Below, piece by piece: positions 13,098 through 25,919 of a stretch of DNA of 64,000 nt (position 1 is its first letter; every line of letters begins with the position of its first letter). The position numbers were made by a program, and so were the translations under genes. Source of the stretch: Dendrocalamus latiflorus (lineage: Eukaryota; Streptophyta; Magnoliopsida; Poales; Poaceae); assembly GCA_017311315.1 (NCBI GenBank), contig CM029654.1:24697879-24761878 (forward strand), written 5' to 3'. The notes under the pieces are model-generated. The model was given only the letters and a program-made list of their open reading frames with translations. It searched no databases and had not been told where the DNA came from.

Positions 13098-14020
13098 ATG
13101 TCATTTGCTCATTTTCTGTCATCGTTGCCTGATGTGTCTGATACGCCGTCCTCTGGAAAATCCAAATGCCATGAAAGAGGAATATTGAAAAGGCCCAAGG
13201 ACCGATTTACCATCACAGATGTCGATGCGTCTAAGACCCCTCTCCATCCTCGCCGAGCAGTGTTCGCATTCTGGAGAATGGTCAGAATAGTTGCGTGGGA
13301 GTGGGTCAAGATCACCTATAGTTCACGGAAGGAGTTGACCAAAGATGAGAAAGATGTGTTGGTGACGGAAATTTTCCAATCATTCGTGATCCTGGAAAAA
13401 TACTAGGCTAGGCTTTGCAAAAATGAATGTGGATGATATTCATGCAAACTTCAAGGTCATCCCACTACAAATGCTTCCAAACGACGAGGTCGTGACTCTA
13501 GGGTAAGCCATTGGAACATTCATCCAGTGGCCCAAAAAAGACATCTGCCTGCAAGCACCTACACTGGTGTCAACTTCATGGGGAAGTCCTGCAACAGTGC
13601 CAACTCTACGGAAGCTATCTACACCGGGGCTACCTGCACCAGTATCAACTTTACGGGAAAGTCCTGCAATGGTGCCAAATCCATGGAGCTATTTACAGTG
13701 GAGCTACCTGCACCAGAGTTACTTGCACTGACGTGGTACATCACATGCATCTACACCTCGTGCCCGGTCAACTCCCGTGAAGTCAATCTCTAAACAGCAA
13801 GGCGGCACACTACAACATGCAAAAACATGAATTTTAATACACCACACACCACATTACCACTAAAACATGGGAATCTACAACTAGCAACCCTAGTTCTACT
13901 ACTAATCTATGTTCATTATTGCTAACCTAGCATGTTTTCATCAAAATGACCATGAAATTACAAGAGCAATGAGAACTAGCTGCAAAAAAGCAAGTATGCG
14001 GAAGCAGCGAGCGGAGCCTC

Positions 14021-14090
14021 CTCCTCCCCTCCCCTCCCCTTCTCCCTCTCTTCCCCTCTCTTCCCCTCACCTCCCCTCTTTCTCTTTTTT
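14021..14090. repeat. Polypyrimidine low-complexity tract
   Basis: Runs of CCCCTCCC/CTCTTCC on the plus strand inside the interval between two Transposase_24 coding traces. The open frames across it on both strands are compositional. The stretch 13800-14450 otherwise looks like intron or a small unrecognised insertion. Confidence 0.7.
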
Positions 14091-14155
14091 TTCTAAATTT
14101 TGGCATTATATAGGTGCCAATCACACAACCACCACGCGACTGGAGCATGTGGGGC

Positions 14156-14254
14156 CTCAGTCGTGCAACAGTGCCACGACTAGGCAACCTCAATTGTGCA
14201 ATGATGCCGCAGCAGGGCAACCTCAGTCGTGCAACGATGCTGCAACTAGGCAAC
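14156..14254. repeat. Three 33-bp tandem repeats
   Basis: Three consecutive units start at 14156, 14189 and 14222, each of the form CTCA(G/A)T(C/T)GTGCAA...GGCAAC. The period is exactly 33 bp and the units differ by several substitutions. They lie between two broken Transposase_24 exons. Function unknown; subterminal-repeat debris of another DNA transposon is possible. Confidence 0.8.
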
Positions 14255-14776
14255 ATGGCCTCACATCGGCCTTTTATTCTACAACTGGCTATCAGTGGTT
14301 TCAATCGTGCAAGACGAGCGAAACTAGGCCTTTAATTGGGCAATGAGAGTGTGACTGGGCCTCAACACGTGGCCACATGTGATTGGGCCCAGTTGTGTGT
14401 TGGCCGTGCGATTGTAGGTTGTTTCTATAAAAATTAAATATGGTTTATTTGTGGAAAATGATTAAAAAAATGGTCCTGGCATCAGCTAATAAGAACTGGA
14501 AAGACTTCAAGAACAGATTGAAGGATAAATACTTTTGACCCTGAAAAAGCTGTTAAACAACTCATGAAAGCACGAGACGCAAGAGTTTCAATACCTCGTT
14601 GGTGATGGCCCATTAAATTCTAGAGATCTAAAAAAGGGCATGTTGTTAAATATAGTGCAATTAGATTTTGATCATCATAGTTAGTAATTATATCTACTCA
14701 TAGGTAATGTTGGTATCATGTTTACTTTGTAGGCATGTAGTGCATGTGGTGTAGCTAATCGTGCAAATATGGGTTT

Positions 14777-15719
14777 TGATGCGGATACGCACATGATTAA
14801 TTTGAATATTATGATGATTCCGAGGCCAAAGCAATGGAGAAGCACAAGGAGGTTAATCATATTTGCTACCAAGAACAAAAAACTCAAAGCCCATGGGAAT
14901 GGAAAGGAGAAAGCCAAGCAGCCCATGCAGCTGATCAAGGAGGAAAGAAGCCCATGCAGTGGGAGAGCCAAAGGGGAGAAGCCCAAGGACTTAAACTACA
15001 AATTTTGGATAAGAATTTCAAGCCAAATTCGGACTTCCCACGTGCTCAACCCAATTCAAACTCGAATTCAACACAGAATTCAATTCGGATTCGGTTCGGG
15101 ACAGCCTGACAGGCTGTTACTAAAAAGGCCATAACTTTCACAAACGTAGTCCGATTCAGGTATTCTTGTACTCGTTGGAAAGATAAGTTTAAGGTATACG
15201 TAATGGATCTAGTCCCACCTTCAAATTCATCACGGATAAAAAGTTATGACCGAAACAATATGACGGGTGAAAAATATAGTTTCCTTTTTGTGAGAGTTCG
15301 TATCCAAAACCACATAGGGTTGAGTTGTACTTGGTTTGGGGACCATATGGATGTTCCAAGGGGCTATATAAGCCTTATATTGGCAGCCTTTAGAGGGGAC
15401 CAATTTTATGCATAAGATTGAAACATAGCTATTGCTTGTTCTTTCAATACCAGAGTTCATGCGAGGACTTTGAGAGAGAACTAGGCGATCCATGGTTCAT
15501 TCTGCAATTCAAGGTCAAGATGTCGTTCCATTGGGAATTGGGGACTTGGCGTTCGTCGTTTGTGGCCTCACGACGAACAATTATCCGGTGTGTTTTGGGC
15601 ATATTCCGAAGAGTTGAGGGTTCGTGCATTGGCGCGTGTGTTCAACTAGCGACATCGTTTACTTCACATCAACTATCCACGGTTTCTTACTGAGAAGATC
15701 GGGACCCCTCCCCGTATCA
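14777..15719 (+). repeat. 5' LTR of the non-autonomous element
   Basis: Starts TGATGCGGATACGC and ends CCCCGTATCA. A TATA-like box GGCTATATAAGCC lies at about 15361-15373, placing the transcription start in the last third. Same length (943 bp) as the copy at 18700-19642. Confidence 0.9.
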
Positions 15720-15720
15720 T

Positions 15721-15733
15721 TGGTATCAGATTC
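15721..15733 (+). other. Primer-binding site, initiator-Met type
   Basis: TGGTATCAGATTC begins one base after the left LTR. It matches the 3' end of plant initiator tRNA-Met over its first ten bases, the usual primer for reverse transcription in many plant LTR elements. Confidence 0.8.
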
Positions 15734-16922
15734 TAGGTTACTCGGTGAGAACTTCTTTACCCGTAGTTAGATTCGTTTTCTGTCCTTTCGTCCATCAAAC
15801 CGAAAATTGCAATACCAAAACCATAGTTTAATCTGTTTATTTCTTGTGTGTTTTGTTAAGTCTTCGTCCATTAGAGTTTTGTTTTAGTGTTGATCCGTGT
15901 GTTTCCTTTGCGTAGCTTGATCTTTGTGTCCATATAAACCCTAGAAAATTGTTGATTGAATCCCTCAATTAGCAACTAAAAAGAGTAAATTGCATTTACT
16001 TTTGAATCCGAATTCGCTTTTTGGGAGAGTTTGTGATAGTATCCACTTCCTTCAAAACCGAGAGTTAGCTGCGGTTTGGCTTCAAAAAAATCACTGCTTG
16101 TGACAAACCCTAGCTAGCCAAAAAGAACGAAATACTATAGTTGAGCTTCACTTATATCTTTTCATCAATTGAGACTAGCTTTTGATATTGCTGTTAGGGC
16201 TGTTCTTGAGCACTATTTACGCTTGCTGAATTCTTGAATTTGTGCATAGGGAACACAACACTAGTTTGGCCAAACTTTAAAAAAAGGGAGTAAGCCATGG
16301 CATAGTTAAAAAAACCTGAAAGTTTCCTGCGATTTGATCAAGAAAAAGTGAAAATAAAAAGTGTTGGCCGAAACTCTGTGGAGCACCCTAGTTCATATTT
16401 TCAGCTTGTGTACTTATTCTCATAGAGCAATCTGGTGCCCTTACATTCATAACTATTGCAATTGGCTAGCGTCTCTCTTAGTACTTGGTGCAAAACGAGC
16501 TAGTTTCATCTCTATTTCCGATTGATTCTCCCTAGCTCATTCCTTTGTTTGCATTAAGTCCCATTTATCATTGCGTGCGTGTTCATACACTTCACTTAAA
16601 CCAATTGATCAGCACATAGGCAAAATACTCTAACTTGAATTATTACTTAGCTTTACAATACCTTGAATATCAGATTGCATAGGATATCCACATAACTGTC
16701 CAAGCTCCACCTACACCCGTTTGTGTACTCCCTTGCTCTTGGTTACGCTCATACATTACCGGGTTGAGGTCGTTCGCTGTCACAATTGTCGATTTGCCGT
16801 CCTTGATTCACTTTGGAACGATAAACTTGTCTTGTTTTCAGGACAGTGAGTTGCAAGCATAGAGAGAGCTTTTGTTTTACTAACCCAGATATAACCTCGT
16901 TTTTTGTTTGTGAGTCGTTCCC

Positions 16923-18154
16923 ATGTCAGGTCACGAGGAGGATCCACCTAATCCGGAGGCGCCGGTTACGTGGACCGAGTACACTCGGTTGCGCGAGATG
17001 CTACAAAAACAATTTCATGATGGTGACAATGGCGTGCGCGATGAGATCGGGGAGTTTAGACTGGACTGAACACCCTCGGGGAGGAGGTCACACAATTGCG
17101 TATGACCATCAACAATAACTTTCGGGAGCTACGTGCCATGTTCGCACACCACAATCTACGTGGGGGTGCACCAGCTGATGACACAAGTGTGCACGGCCCT
17201 CCGGTCGTTTTGCACAATAAGACCGAGGAGGACATGAGAGTTTCAAAATCATCTTCCTACACTCCCCGTACAGCACCTACAGGAGGTAAAACCACATCTC
17301 GTTTCAATTCGTTTAAAACTAATCCATCTAGTGGAAGTTTTACTCCTAGTGCACGTGCTGCCCCATTGCTACAAACAACACTTGAGATGCCTCAAAACCC
17401 TTGTCAGAGTGAGAGTCACATAGCTAAAGGGAAAGAGAGTATTAAAAAGAGTGAGTTGTGTGATTCCACCATATGTGAATTTGAGAGCATCCCAATTGAG
17501 AGTGTGAGAGAAACACCAAAAGAGAAGAAAGAGGTAGATGATGGACAAAGTGAGGTTGATTTTGAAACTAACATATTAATGTCTACTTCTAGTGTTGTTT
17601 CTCACATTGTGCAGGTTGAAATTGAAGATGAGGAATTAAACATTCAACAACTGGCATCGTTGGAAGTCAAAGATGAGGAGATAACCACGGTTGAAGATGA
17701 AGTACTTGTTGTTCCGTTGTTACATCATGATGATTTAATACCTACAACACCTATATCAACTGAGGAGAACAATAAAGATAACAATATTAGTGCTGGAATT
17801 AATTGTGAAACGGTGAGTACTTGTGAGAACTCATATGTGCGAATGAAAATTCCGTGTTCTGAAATTTATTTGCTCAATTTACATAATGTGGAATTGATTA
17901 CTCATAAGGAAGTTCTTACTCGAATATCTCCTAGTGATTCTTTGTGCTATATCATGTTTGATGATCCTAGAGAGCTATCTAATGTGATAGAAAATGTTGC
18001 TGAAATTTCGTGTTTAAAATCACTAGTTAGTACCTATGCATATACATATAAGTTCAATTTGATTAGAAATTATGGTATATATGATAAGTTTTATGTTTAC
18101 CGAATATGCATTACATGTGATACTTGCCGAATTGAAATTGCATATCTTGGATAA
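16923..18154 (+). pseudogene. Gag-like ORF of the non-autonomous element
   Basis: An ATG at 16923 opens a frame (MSGHEEDPPNPEAP...) that stops near 17070. One frame shift later a long open frame continues from the TLGEEVTQLR segment through 18154 (352 residues counted from the internal ATG at 17096). The early part resembles N-termini of plant retrotransposon gag proteins, with a short coiled-coil-like LREM/ELRAMF region. The rest is Ser/Thr/Glu-rich and acidic (several KEKKE, EEEL-type clusters), with no zinc knuckle and no enzymatic motif. That a 352-residue frame stays open while the LTRs have diverged by several percent could mean past selection or chance. Function unknown; a structural protein packaged by a partner element is the inference. 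Confidence 0.6.
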
Positions 18155-18699
18155 ACAAACTTTTGTGCCATATAATGATCACAATGAGATGAGTTTCAAC
18201 AATAGTGCTTGATGTTTTAAAAGATTTCTTAAGCCTACTTATTCATCCTTTAATGTACAATCATGTACAAATAATCAAAGTAGCGCAGTTGAAGCATGGA
18301 AGGAACTAAAAATTTTCTCCCCCATATTTGAACAACTTAATTTAGTTTGGCCCATTAATGACTTGTCCATGTGCTTAGCAAAGTCGAGGACGACTTTTTC
18401 TCATGGGAGGGAGAATGATATGAAAGACAATATTGCAATGTATACATCTTATGGTTGTTGTTATATTAACTGGTTTGTGTGGAACAACGAGAATGACACA
18501 CTAATTGATTCATACATATACCATGCATATGCGTTTTTCTTTTTATCTACTACACCTTCATATGTTCTTGATATGCTAAGCAAAATAAGTGTTGATGACA
18601 AATATATATATATATATATATACACACGTTGTATTCTTTGCTTAGAACAATTTCAGGCTGCCAAAAGCCGAGGACGGCTTTTCTTGAAGAAGGGGAGTA

Positions 18700-19642
18700 T
18701 GATGCGGATACGCACATGATTAATTTGAATATTATGATGATTCCGGGGCCAAAGCAATGGAGAAGCACAAGGAGGTTAATCATATTTGCTACCAAGAACA
18801 AAAAGCTCAAAACCCATGGGAATGGAAAGGAGAAAGCCAAGCAGCCCATGCAGCTGATCAAGGAGGAAAGAAGCTCATGCAGTGAGAGAGCCAAAGGGGA
18901 GAAGCCCAAGGACTTAAACTACAAGTTTTGGATAAGAATTTCAAGCCAAATTCGTACTTCCCACGTGCTCAACCCAATTCAAATTCGGATTCAACTCAGA
19001 ATTCAATTCGGATTCGGTTCGGGACAGCCTGACAGGCAGTTACTAAAAAGGCCATAACTTTTACAAACGGAGTCCGATTCAGGTGTTCTTATACTCGTTG
19101 GAAAGATAATTTCAAGGGCTACGTAATGGATCTAGTACCACCTTCAAATTCATCAAGGATAATAAGTTATGATTAAAACAATATGACAGGTGAAAAATAT
19201 AGTTTCCTTTTTGTGAGAGTTCGTATCCAAAACCATATAGGGTTGAGTTGTACTTGGTTTGGGGACCATATGGATGTCCCAAGGGGCTATATAAGCCTTG
19301 TATTGGCAGCCTTTAGAGGGGACCAATTTTATGCATAGGATTGAAACATAGCTATTGCTTGTTCTTTCAATACCAGAGTTCATGCGAGGACTTTGAGAGA
19401 GAACTAGGCGATCCATGGTTCGTTTTGCAATTCAAGGTCAAGCCGTCGTTCCATTGGGAATTGGGGACTTGGCGTTCGTCGTTTGTGATCTCGCGATGAA
19501 TAATTATCCGGTGTGTTTTGGGCATATTCCGAAGAGTTGAGGGTTCGTGCATTGGCGCGTGTGTTCAACTAGCGACATCGTCTACTTCATATCGACTATC
19601 CACGGTTCCTCATTGAGAAGATCGGGACCCCTCCCCGTATCA
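18700..19642 (+). repeat. 3' LTR of the non-autonomous element
   Basis: 943 bp, starting TGATGCGGATACGC directly after the purine tract at about 18685-18699 and ending CCCCGTATCA before the GGTTC target copy. A (TA)n run lies just upstream, at about 18603-18620, in the interior. Confidence 0.9.
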
Positions 19643-21118
19643 GGTTCTGCACATACCATTGGATCAAGGAGCCTAACAAATGTCACACATGATCTGTTGT
19701 TTTATTATCTGTCCTTAACTGATGTATCTTGGTAATATTTTTCTGCTAGAATGTGTTACCCTTATACCTTATTTTGTTCTGACAATATGTTGATAGGAGC
19801 AAAAGAAAGGCAAAAAAGTTGGTCATGCGGAAGTCTACAAGTAGCATACTCTCGCAAGGATGGCACACTGCAACCTGCTCATGAAGATACACTTGTAAGT
19901 TTATAATACTATTATAATACACAATTTTTGGGTGTTTTTACTAATATATTGGGTTCCTATTCAACTTGAACAACGCAAGATAGATGAAAAGCTTCCCCAG
20001 GAACCAGACTTTCAGGATAAGCCCATGAAAGAAGGAGATTTGCTTTACGACCTGATTGGAAAGTAAAATAGAGATAGAGTCACTAAAATAGGTGTAGGAT
20101 CTACTCCTTCAAGCCTTTATTTACCTGGAGTAAAAGCAACAACCTGTGCAAGCCTACAATTCGAAACAGAGGCACGACGAAGGGCTAAAAGCGAAGCGCA
20201 AGCTTTGAGGCAGGAAATGCGGCACCTGAGAAATGAAAATGCTGAATCTAAAGAGGAAATGCAGAACCTGAGGAACGAAAATGCTGAACGTAAAGGTGAA
20301 ATGCAGAGACAAATGACAGATCAAATTGCAACATTCGAAGCTATGATGGCTACCTCCCATGGCCGACAAAACAACTCAAACATTCTAGACGAGGAGCAAG
20401 AAAACTCATCAGCCTCAACTAACCGGCAATTGGATAACCATGTTATTGTTTTTACTTCAAATGAGTTACAATTTGAATTTATTACCAATTACATCTTCAA
20501 ACATAAATTTTTCTTTGTAATATAGGTAAAAGTGAGGATTATTGGGGCGTCTCAACATCATCAGGTCCTACAGGTAAGTGATAACAAGTTTAAGCAACTG
20601 AATTTCTTGAATTCTCGCTCAACTGAATTTTGACAAATAACTCCAATCAAAACTTTTGAGGGTATTTAATTCATGGACTTGTCCTTTGTTGTTGAGACAG
20701 CATATTCACCAATCAATACTACCTTTCTGCTTCACATATTGTCTCATAAAATTCAAAGTGGGACACTCTATTTGAATTAGTATTGTGCTCTTAACATACA
20801 GGATAGATGTGCATCAAGAGGGTCACATGGAAGCCATGGACCCAAGAGAGTAGAGATGCATGCTTAGAATCACAATCATATTAGAACATTTGTGGTGACT
20901 AGAGAGGTTCCTAAAAGAGCTGCACCATACAATAAGGCACAAACAAATACAAAGTTCATAGCAAACCTTCTAAAGTTGCAGTAGTTACAAATTCAAAGGT
21001 ATGTGTACATACGTCCAAGTATCCTATTTTCGAAGTTGTTCTCAGGAAGGTCAAAGTTTCATAAACTAAGATGTCTATTATATTATGCTTTACATCTTAC
21101 AAGGTGGACAGGAAGTTT

Positions 21119-21392
21119 AGAAAGAATATAGATTCAGTAGATTGGTTTTGAGAGTCAATTGCCTCACTTTGATCGTGGGCTATGCTTGTATCTATAGTTA
21201 GCAGTACGTACAGGAGGTTACAGCTATATATGAGCAATCTCAACAGAACTCTGTTTAATCCTACCGAATCCTATCTACAGAACAATGCGGTTTATCTCTA
21301 ACCTGAATCCTATCTATAGACAAACATAGTTTATCTCTAAACCTGTATGAAGCATATGCAAGCCCATGCCAACATGACCATCTTCTTTAACA
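21119..21392 (-). repeat. 3' LTR of the copia element
   Basis: 274 bp. Compared with the other LTR it shows several substitutions and small indels (e.g. AACATGACC against AATGTGACC near the outer end), consistent with an old insertion. Confidence 0.9.
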
Positions 21393-21405
21393 TGCCCTCT
21401 CAATC

Positions 21406-24400
21406 TCAACCTATCTCTAGTAGATTGAGATTGTTGTAGAATTTGCGGAAAACATGGCGCGGCAGCGGCTTAGTAAAGATGTCTGCAACTTGGTCTTCGG
21501 AAGAGATGAACTGTACCTCAAGTTGTCGTTGTGCAACTCGTTCTCGCACAAAATGAAAATCTATTTCAATGTGTTTAGTGGGAGCATGAAACACTAGGTT
21601 CACGAGATTGTCACACCACAACTTCGGGGGCTTTTGAGATGAAACCTTTAATTCTCGCAGCATTGATTCCAACCAAACAAGTTCTGCGGTTGCATCTGCC
21701 ACTGCCTTGTATTCTGCCTCCGTGCTTGAGTGAGAGATGGTTGATTGTTTCTGAGAGCTCCAGGACACCAAGTTTGGACCACAAAACACTGCAAAACCTC
21801 CCGTAGATCGCCGGTCATCAGGGCATCCCGCCCAGTCAGCGTCAGAAAAGGCGCTAAGATCTTGGGAAGATGAACGTTGTATCTTCAATCCAACATAGCA
21901 TGTAGCTTTCAAGTATCGAAGTATTCGCTTGACGACTTCCCAATGTACATCAGTTGGACAATGTAAGAATTGGCACACCTTGTTCACAGAGAAGGCAATG
22001 TCCGGTCGTGTGAGGGTTAAGTACTGGAGTGCCCCATGGTGCTTTTGTACAAGAACGCATCATGGTCATTGAGGGCCTTGCCATGTTCCCTTGACAACTT
22101 CTCAGTGCTTGACATTGGTGTATCTGCCGGTTTACTTAGTTTCATGTTGGTACGGTGCAGCAAGTCTTGAACATATTTCCTTGTGTAAGCACTACTCCAT
22201 CTCGATGATATGTGGCCTCAATTTCCAGAAAATAATGTAGCAAGCCAAGGTCCTTAACTGCAAACTCACCAGATAGTTGGCAAAGGAGTTGATCAGACGC
22301 CTTCTCATTGGAGCTTGCGATTATTATATCGTCAACATACACCAGCATATAGATGGACACCATAGGCCAATGTAAAATGAAGAGTGAGGAATCAGACTTG
22401 GACGCCACGAACCCAAGTGCTAAGAGCTTCGTACTGAATTTAGCATTCCACGCTCGAGGAGCCTGCTTGAGACCATACAAGGCTTTGTCAAGCTTGCATA
22501 CATAATCTGGATGATGAGAGCTTTCATAGCCTGGTGGTTGTTGCATGAAAACATCTTCAGAGAGATCGCCATGGAGGAAAGCATTTTGAATATCAATCTG
22601 CCGTAAATGCCATCCACGAGACACAACCAATGAGAGTACTAGGTGCACTGTTGTGGGTTTTACCACAGGGCTAAACGTGTCATCGTAATTAATGCCCTCC
22701 CACTGTGTAAAGCCTTTTGCAACCAGTCGAGCTTTGTACCGATCCAATGTACCATCTGCCTTGTGTTTTACTTTAAAAATCCATCGACAGCCGACAACAT
22801 TGTGGTGCGCTTGGTGAGGGATGAGTCGCCATGTTTTATTGCGCATCGATGCATCATATTCACTGTCCATTGCGGCTCGTCATTTAGGGAACTTGGCCAC
22901 CTCTACATGTGAAATGGGCTTGGTAGGGCAAGAGCTTGTAGATGCAAGGAAAGCACGCTTGTTTAGAGGGTAATGCACCACACCATTTGTGTACTCCTTT
23001 GGTTTACTAATGCCATGACTCAAATGTGTTCGAACCCGAGGAATTGGTGGTGTGTCTAACTCAGCCAAAGAAGCAGCAGCTGGTGGAACAGATTCCTGAT
23101 TTGCATGTGCCTCTAATTGTTCTGTAACCTGATGATTGTCATGAGCATGATCTGTAAAGTTAGAGAAATCTGCAGCACCACTGTCAGTCGGTAATAGAAT
23201 AGGATTACCATCCATCACATGATCATTATCTATTTTTGGTTCAAACAAGGACGATACAAGAGGTGGAACTGAAGAAAATATGACAGGAATTTGTGGCTCA
23301 GTGACAAACTCAGGTGAGGATTTTTGAGATACAGTGGCAAAGGGAAACACCTTCTCATCAAATACTACATCACGTGATATGTATATGCGTCCCGTAGAAA
23401 CGTTTAGACATTTATAACCCTTATACTTGCCACTGTAACCAAGGAAAAGACATCGATTTGATCTGAACTCAATTTTGTGAGTATTGTATGGACACAAATT
23501 TGGCCAACAGGCACAACCAAATATTTTGAGTAGAGAGTAGTCCACCGGTTTCTTTAGGAGACACACGACTGGTGCTTGATTGTGTATAACTTTACTTGGC
23601 ATTCTATTGATGAGGTAGCATGCAGATAAAAAGGCCTCATCCCAGAAATGAAGAGAGACTGAGGATTGAGCAAGAAGTGCAAGCCCTGTCTCTACTAGAT
23701 GACGATGTTTTTTTCAGCAACACCATTTTGCTGGCTAGTGTGAGGGCAAAGGATTCTATGCACAATACCGGTGGAATCAAAATAGGGCCGAAGTTTGATA
23801 TATTCACCACCACCATTTGACTGAACAGATTTGATTTTAGCATTCAATAGCTTTTTGGCAAGCTGCTGAAATTGGAGAAAAGCATGCTCTACATCTGATT
23901 TATGCTTGAGAAGGTAAAGCCAAGTAAAGCGACTGAAATCATCAATAAATAGAACATAATACTTATGACCATTTATAGATGATATGGTAGGACCCCAAAC
24001 ATTTGAGTGAACTAGTTCTAATGGAGTGGTAGACACTCGAGGAGGACTATAAGGTAACCTATGAGCTTTTGCTTGTTGGCATGCATCACACACATGTGTT
24101 TCTTTATTCAAAGTAAACAGTTTGAGCGACTCTAAGGTGGATCACACAACTGAAGATGACGGATGGCCAAGTCTACTGTGCCATAGTTCTTGATCGACTT
24201 TAGTGGCTGAAAAAATGCTTCTTGGTAGAGATGTAGATTCTGAACTTGAAAGAAGGTAGAGACCTCCCTTACACGGTCCTTGGTGTAGGATTTTCTTCGT
24301 GACTTGATCCTTGACAAAGAAGGAATTGGGATGAAACTCAACAAAGGCATTATTATCAGTGGCTAGTTTACGAACAGAAACTAGATGCTTGCGGATATTC

Positions 24401-25631
24401 AGAACATGAAGAACATTTTTGAGTTTCAAAGGACAAGATGAACCAAAAAAAGATGTATGACCAATACATGAGATGGGCAAACCTGCTCCATTGGCGACTT
24501 GAACTTGCTCGGTGCCGTGATAGTGATCATAGGTTGTCAGCCTGCTGAGATCAGAGGTGATGTGGTCCGTGGCACCTGAGTCCATGTACCAGTTGGTGTC
24601 AACTTGGTAAGCATGTGTGTTGTTCTCCTCAGGAAGATAGTCATCAGAGTACCGGTTCCAGCAGTTGAGAGCATTGTGCCCCCGCTTGGAGTAGATCTGA
24701 CAGGTAGGCAACGGCTGCCGTCCCTGTCCTTGCATGTTATTGCTCCGGTACTGCTGTTGCTGACCATTGCCACTGCGCCCTTGATTTGGTCCACGGCCGC
24801 CTCCTCCTCTCCCACGGCCACGGCCTCCACCATTGCCGCGTCCTTGCCTGCCAACACCTTGATAGTTGCCGCACGACGCTTCGTTTGCTGATGACAAGAA
24901 CTGCTGCTGCATGCTTGACAAAGAGTTTTGTTCGAGCAGCACCTCATGACTCACAAGGTAACTGTACAGATCACTGAGTGAGATTGGATCTGGGCGCACT
25001 ATCATCGATGCCACGAGTGACTCGTAGCGTGTCCCTAGGCCGGCAAGGACATAGGAGACAACGTCCTCATCGCTGAGTGGGTTCCCTGTAGCAGAGAGGG
25101 TATCCGCCAGATTCTTGATCTTGTGGAAGTAGTCAATGACGGGCATGTCGTTCCTCTTGAAGTTGGCGAGCTGGATGCATACTTGGACAGTTTTGGCACA
25201 AGAGTGAGACGTAAACATGCGTTCGAGCTCAGTCCAGATCGCTGCCTTAGTGCGGAGGAACATCATGTGACCGAGTACATCTTCAGAGAGCGACGACAAC
25301 AATCTGCTCACAACAATTTGATCTTGTTGTTCCCAGAATGCATATGAGGGGTTGGGGATGACGCGCGCTGCGCCTCCCTTGGTAGCAGCTTCAGTAGTGA
25401 TAGCTGTGGCGGAGCTATCTTGGAGCCATCTATATACCCCATGAGCCCATAGCTCATCAGGCATGGCATCACTTGAGCTTTCCATAGGAGATAATTCTCC
25501 CGTTTGAGCTTAATGGTGACTAATTGGGCAAAGGGAGGTGTGATTGTGTGAGGTAGATGACCGGCAAAAGTTGATATAGCGCCGGCAGCCGTGGTACCAA
25601 CAGCTGAGTTGGTATTTGCCGAGGTCGTCAT
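21406..25631 (-). pseudogene. Copia gag-pol polyprotein remnant
   Basis: The order on the minus strand is copia-type: gag start near 25631, shifted into the 25485-24142 frame. The gag zinc knuckle reads CQIYSKRGHNALNC, so the second Cys of CX2CX4HX4C is replaced by Tyr. Then come protease (MDSGATDHIT), the integrase HHCC finger (LWHSRLGHPS, then CDACQQAKAH), the integrase core (24111-23695), the reverse transcriptase with YVDDIIIAS (22870-22142), and RNase H (21987-21406, WAGCPDDRRSTGG and CDNLVNLVFHAPTKHIEIDFH). Integrase before reverse transcriptase identifies Ty1/copia. At least four frame breaks make it non-functional. Confidence 0.92.
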
Positions 25632-25633
25632 GT

Positions 25634-25646
25634 GGCTCTAATACCA
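25634..25646 (-). other. Primer-binding site of the copia element
   Basis: TGGTATTAGAGCC on the minus strand, immediately inside the 5' LTR. It is complementary to the 3' end of initiator tRNA-Met with one difference from the usual TGGTATCAGAGCC. Confidence 0.85.
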
Positions 25647-25919
25647 AGAAAGAATAGAGATTCAGTAGATTGGTTTTGAGAGTCAATTGCCTCGCATTGA
25701 TCGTGGGCTATGCTTGTATATATAGTCAACAGTACATACAGGAGGTTACAGCTATATCTGAGCAATCTCAAAGGAACTCTGTTTAATCCTACCGAATCCT
25801 ATCTACAGACAATGCGGTTTATCTCTAACCTGAATCCTACCTATAGACAAACACAGTTTATCTCTAAACCTGTATGAAGCATATGCAAGCCCATGCCAAT
25901 GTGACCATCTTCTTTAACA
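25647..25919 (-). repeat. 5' LTR of the copia element
   Basis: 273 bp. It has a TATA-like CTATATATACAAGC box on the minus strand (about 25710-25725) and ends TTCTTTCT directly at the PBS. Confidence 0.9.

Larger units (their letters stand above)
14777..19642 (+). mobile_element. Non-autonomous LTR retrotransposon with one gag-like ORF
   Basis: Two 943-bp LTRs flank a 3.0-kb interior. The insertion sits in the Transposase_24 remnant between GGTTT (14772-14776) and GGTTC (19643-19647), a 5-bp target duplication with one mismatch. A primer-binding site TGGTATCAGATTC follows the left LTR by one base and a purine tract GAAGAAGGGGAGTA precedes the right LTR. The interior contains one broken gag-like frame and no protease, integrase or reverse transcriptase, so movement would need enzymes in trans. 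The LTRs differ at dozens of positions by eye (of the order of 5%), so it is clearly older than the Sirevirus at 38152. Confidence 0.9.
21119..25919 (-). mobile_element. Ty1/copia retrotransposon, decayed, inserted in Transposase_24
   Basis: A complete but dead copia element. The target duplication AGTTT is perfect (21114-21118 and 25920-25924). LTRs are 274 and 273 bp. On the minus strand each starts TGTTAAAGAAG and ends TTCTTTCT, so the termini are TG...CT rather than TG...CA in both copies. A PBS (TGGTATTAGAGCC) abuts the 5' LTR. One gag-pol region fills the interior, with several frame breaks. Excising it rejoins the Transposase_24 C-terminal block. Confidence 0.92.

Noticed and set aside
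13511..13793. Two overlapping about 88-residue plus frames with repeated Thr-Gly-Ala/Cys words
   Set aside because: Open on two plus frames; may be a repetitive part of the Transposase_24 gene, but no family block is recognisable, so not listed as its own gene.
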